Shown here in pieces: positions 15,486 through 15,741 of a DNA stretch of 15,741 nt. The position numbers were made by a program, and so were the translations under genes. Origin of the DNA: Erythrobacter donghaensis (lineage in GTDB: Bacteria > Pseudomonadota > Alphaproteobacteria > Sphingomonadales > Sphingomonadaceae); the NCBI RefSeq assembly GCF_001557325.1, contig NZ_LSJS01000254.1, positions 1 through 15,741 on the forward strand, written 5' to 3'. A model generated the notes under the pieces. That model was not told the origin of the DNA and ran no database searches. It saw nothing but the letters and a program-made list of their open reading frames with translations. Numbering within the stretch: position 1 is the first letter of the stretch; each line of letters opens with the position of its first letter.

Positions 15486-15741
15486 TTAGCCTGGGATTAC
15501 TGTAGAGGCAGCCTGGCCGTCACCCTCGGGCGCGGCGACGATGTCGCGGGTGAGGCGGCCCTTGGCGACGGTGTTGGTGCCGGTGTCGCCGACCTGGCTG
15601 CGGATGCTCGGATCGGCGCGGCCGGCACGGTCGATCACGCTCGCTTCCACGCGGCTGCGCGGGGCGGGGCCGCCGAACAGCGCGTCGAGCGCCTGCTCGG
15701 AAGCGGTGCCCTCGGACGGGCGCGGGGCGCCGGGGGCGGGC
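15486..15741 (-). CDS. C-terminal part of a probable DUF3035 (BamF-like) lipoprotein
   Basis: An open frame enters from the right edge and ends in TAA at 15486. The 84 residues visible are Pro/Ala/Arg-rich and contain EQALDALFGGPAPRSRVEAS, then VIDRAGRADPSIRSQVGDTG and TVAKGRLTRDIVAAPEG. This pattern (Pro-rich stretch, ALFG, ADPxIRSxVGD) matches what I remember of DUF3035, a family of small alphaproteobacterial lipoproteins that includes BamF, an accessory of the outer-membrane assembly complex. The signal peptide and lipobox would be outside the window, so lipidation cannot be checked. Codon use is typical of the surrounding genes. It converges on the CNNM/CBS gene across the hairpin cluster. 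The frame is secure and the family name is moderate. Confidence 0.65.
   Translation of the reverse strand, partial: PAPGAPRPSEGTASEQALDALFGGPAPRSRVEASVIDRAGRADPSIRSQVGDTGTNTVAKGRLTRDIVAAPEGDGQAASTVIPG

Overview
This window reads as chromosomal DNA from a GC-rich alphaproteobacterium, most likely of the Sphingomonadales (Erythrobacter/Porphyrobacter type). The reasons are a SciP/DUF1153 protein (an alphaproteobacterial cell-cycle regulator), a probable DUF3035 (BamF-like) lipoprotein, the order sucC-etfB-etfA, and several promoters with a GCTAG-type -10 box almost touching the start codon. The taxonomic call is inference. I see no transposases, integrases, phage genes, CRISPR arrays, rRNAs or tRNAs. 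This is ordinary core genome, and its unusual content is mostly regulatory.

Left part (1-1729): the 5' three quarters of mnmA (minus strand) faces away from a two-gene unit, an unrecognised 149-residue protein and sciP, joined by an ATGA overlap. The 135 bases between mnmA and this unit are dense with inverted repeats.

Efflux block (1730-8171): a good sigma-70 promoter whose -10 lies inside a perfect 7+7 dyad drives an HlyD-type adaptor and an RND pump. The pump is about 130 residues longer than usual and carries two extra hydrophobic segments. No outer-membrane channel gene is in the window. A DUF445 protein follows from a probable leaderless promoter.

Central metabolic block (8199-12194, minus strand): sucC, then etfB-etfA from their own promoter with a 14-bp perfect palindrome, then a small secreted protein with a TonB-C-like tail. 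The textbook terminator after etfA also contains the Shine-Dalgarno of that secreted protein. The ETF genes supply electron carriers for acyl-CoA dehydrogenases, and the palindrome resembles operators of branched-chain amino acid/fatty acid degradation regulators. SucC sits in the TCA cycle, which receives the products of those pathways. sucD is not next to sucC.

Right part (12309-15741): an inositol-monophosphatase-family phosphatase (plus), an OmpA-family envelope protein (minus), a CNNM/CBS/CorC_HlyC membrane protein (plus, probably leaderless), a hairpin-rich intergenic element that looks like a REP-type repeat, and the C-terminal end of a probable DUF3035 lipoprotein (minus, running off the window).

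No clearly new multi-gene system is visible. The best leads are the terminator/RBS overlap at 9060-9098, the ETF operator, the enlarged RND pump, the structured leader before the sciP unit and the palindromic element at 15379-15477.
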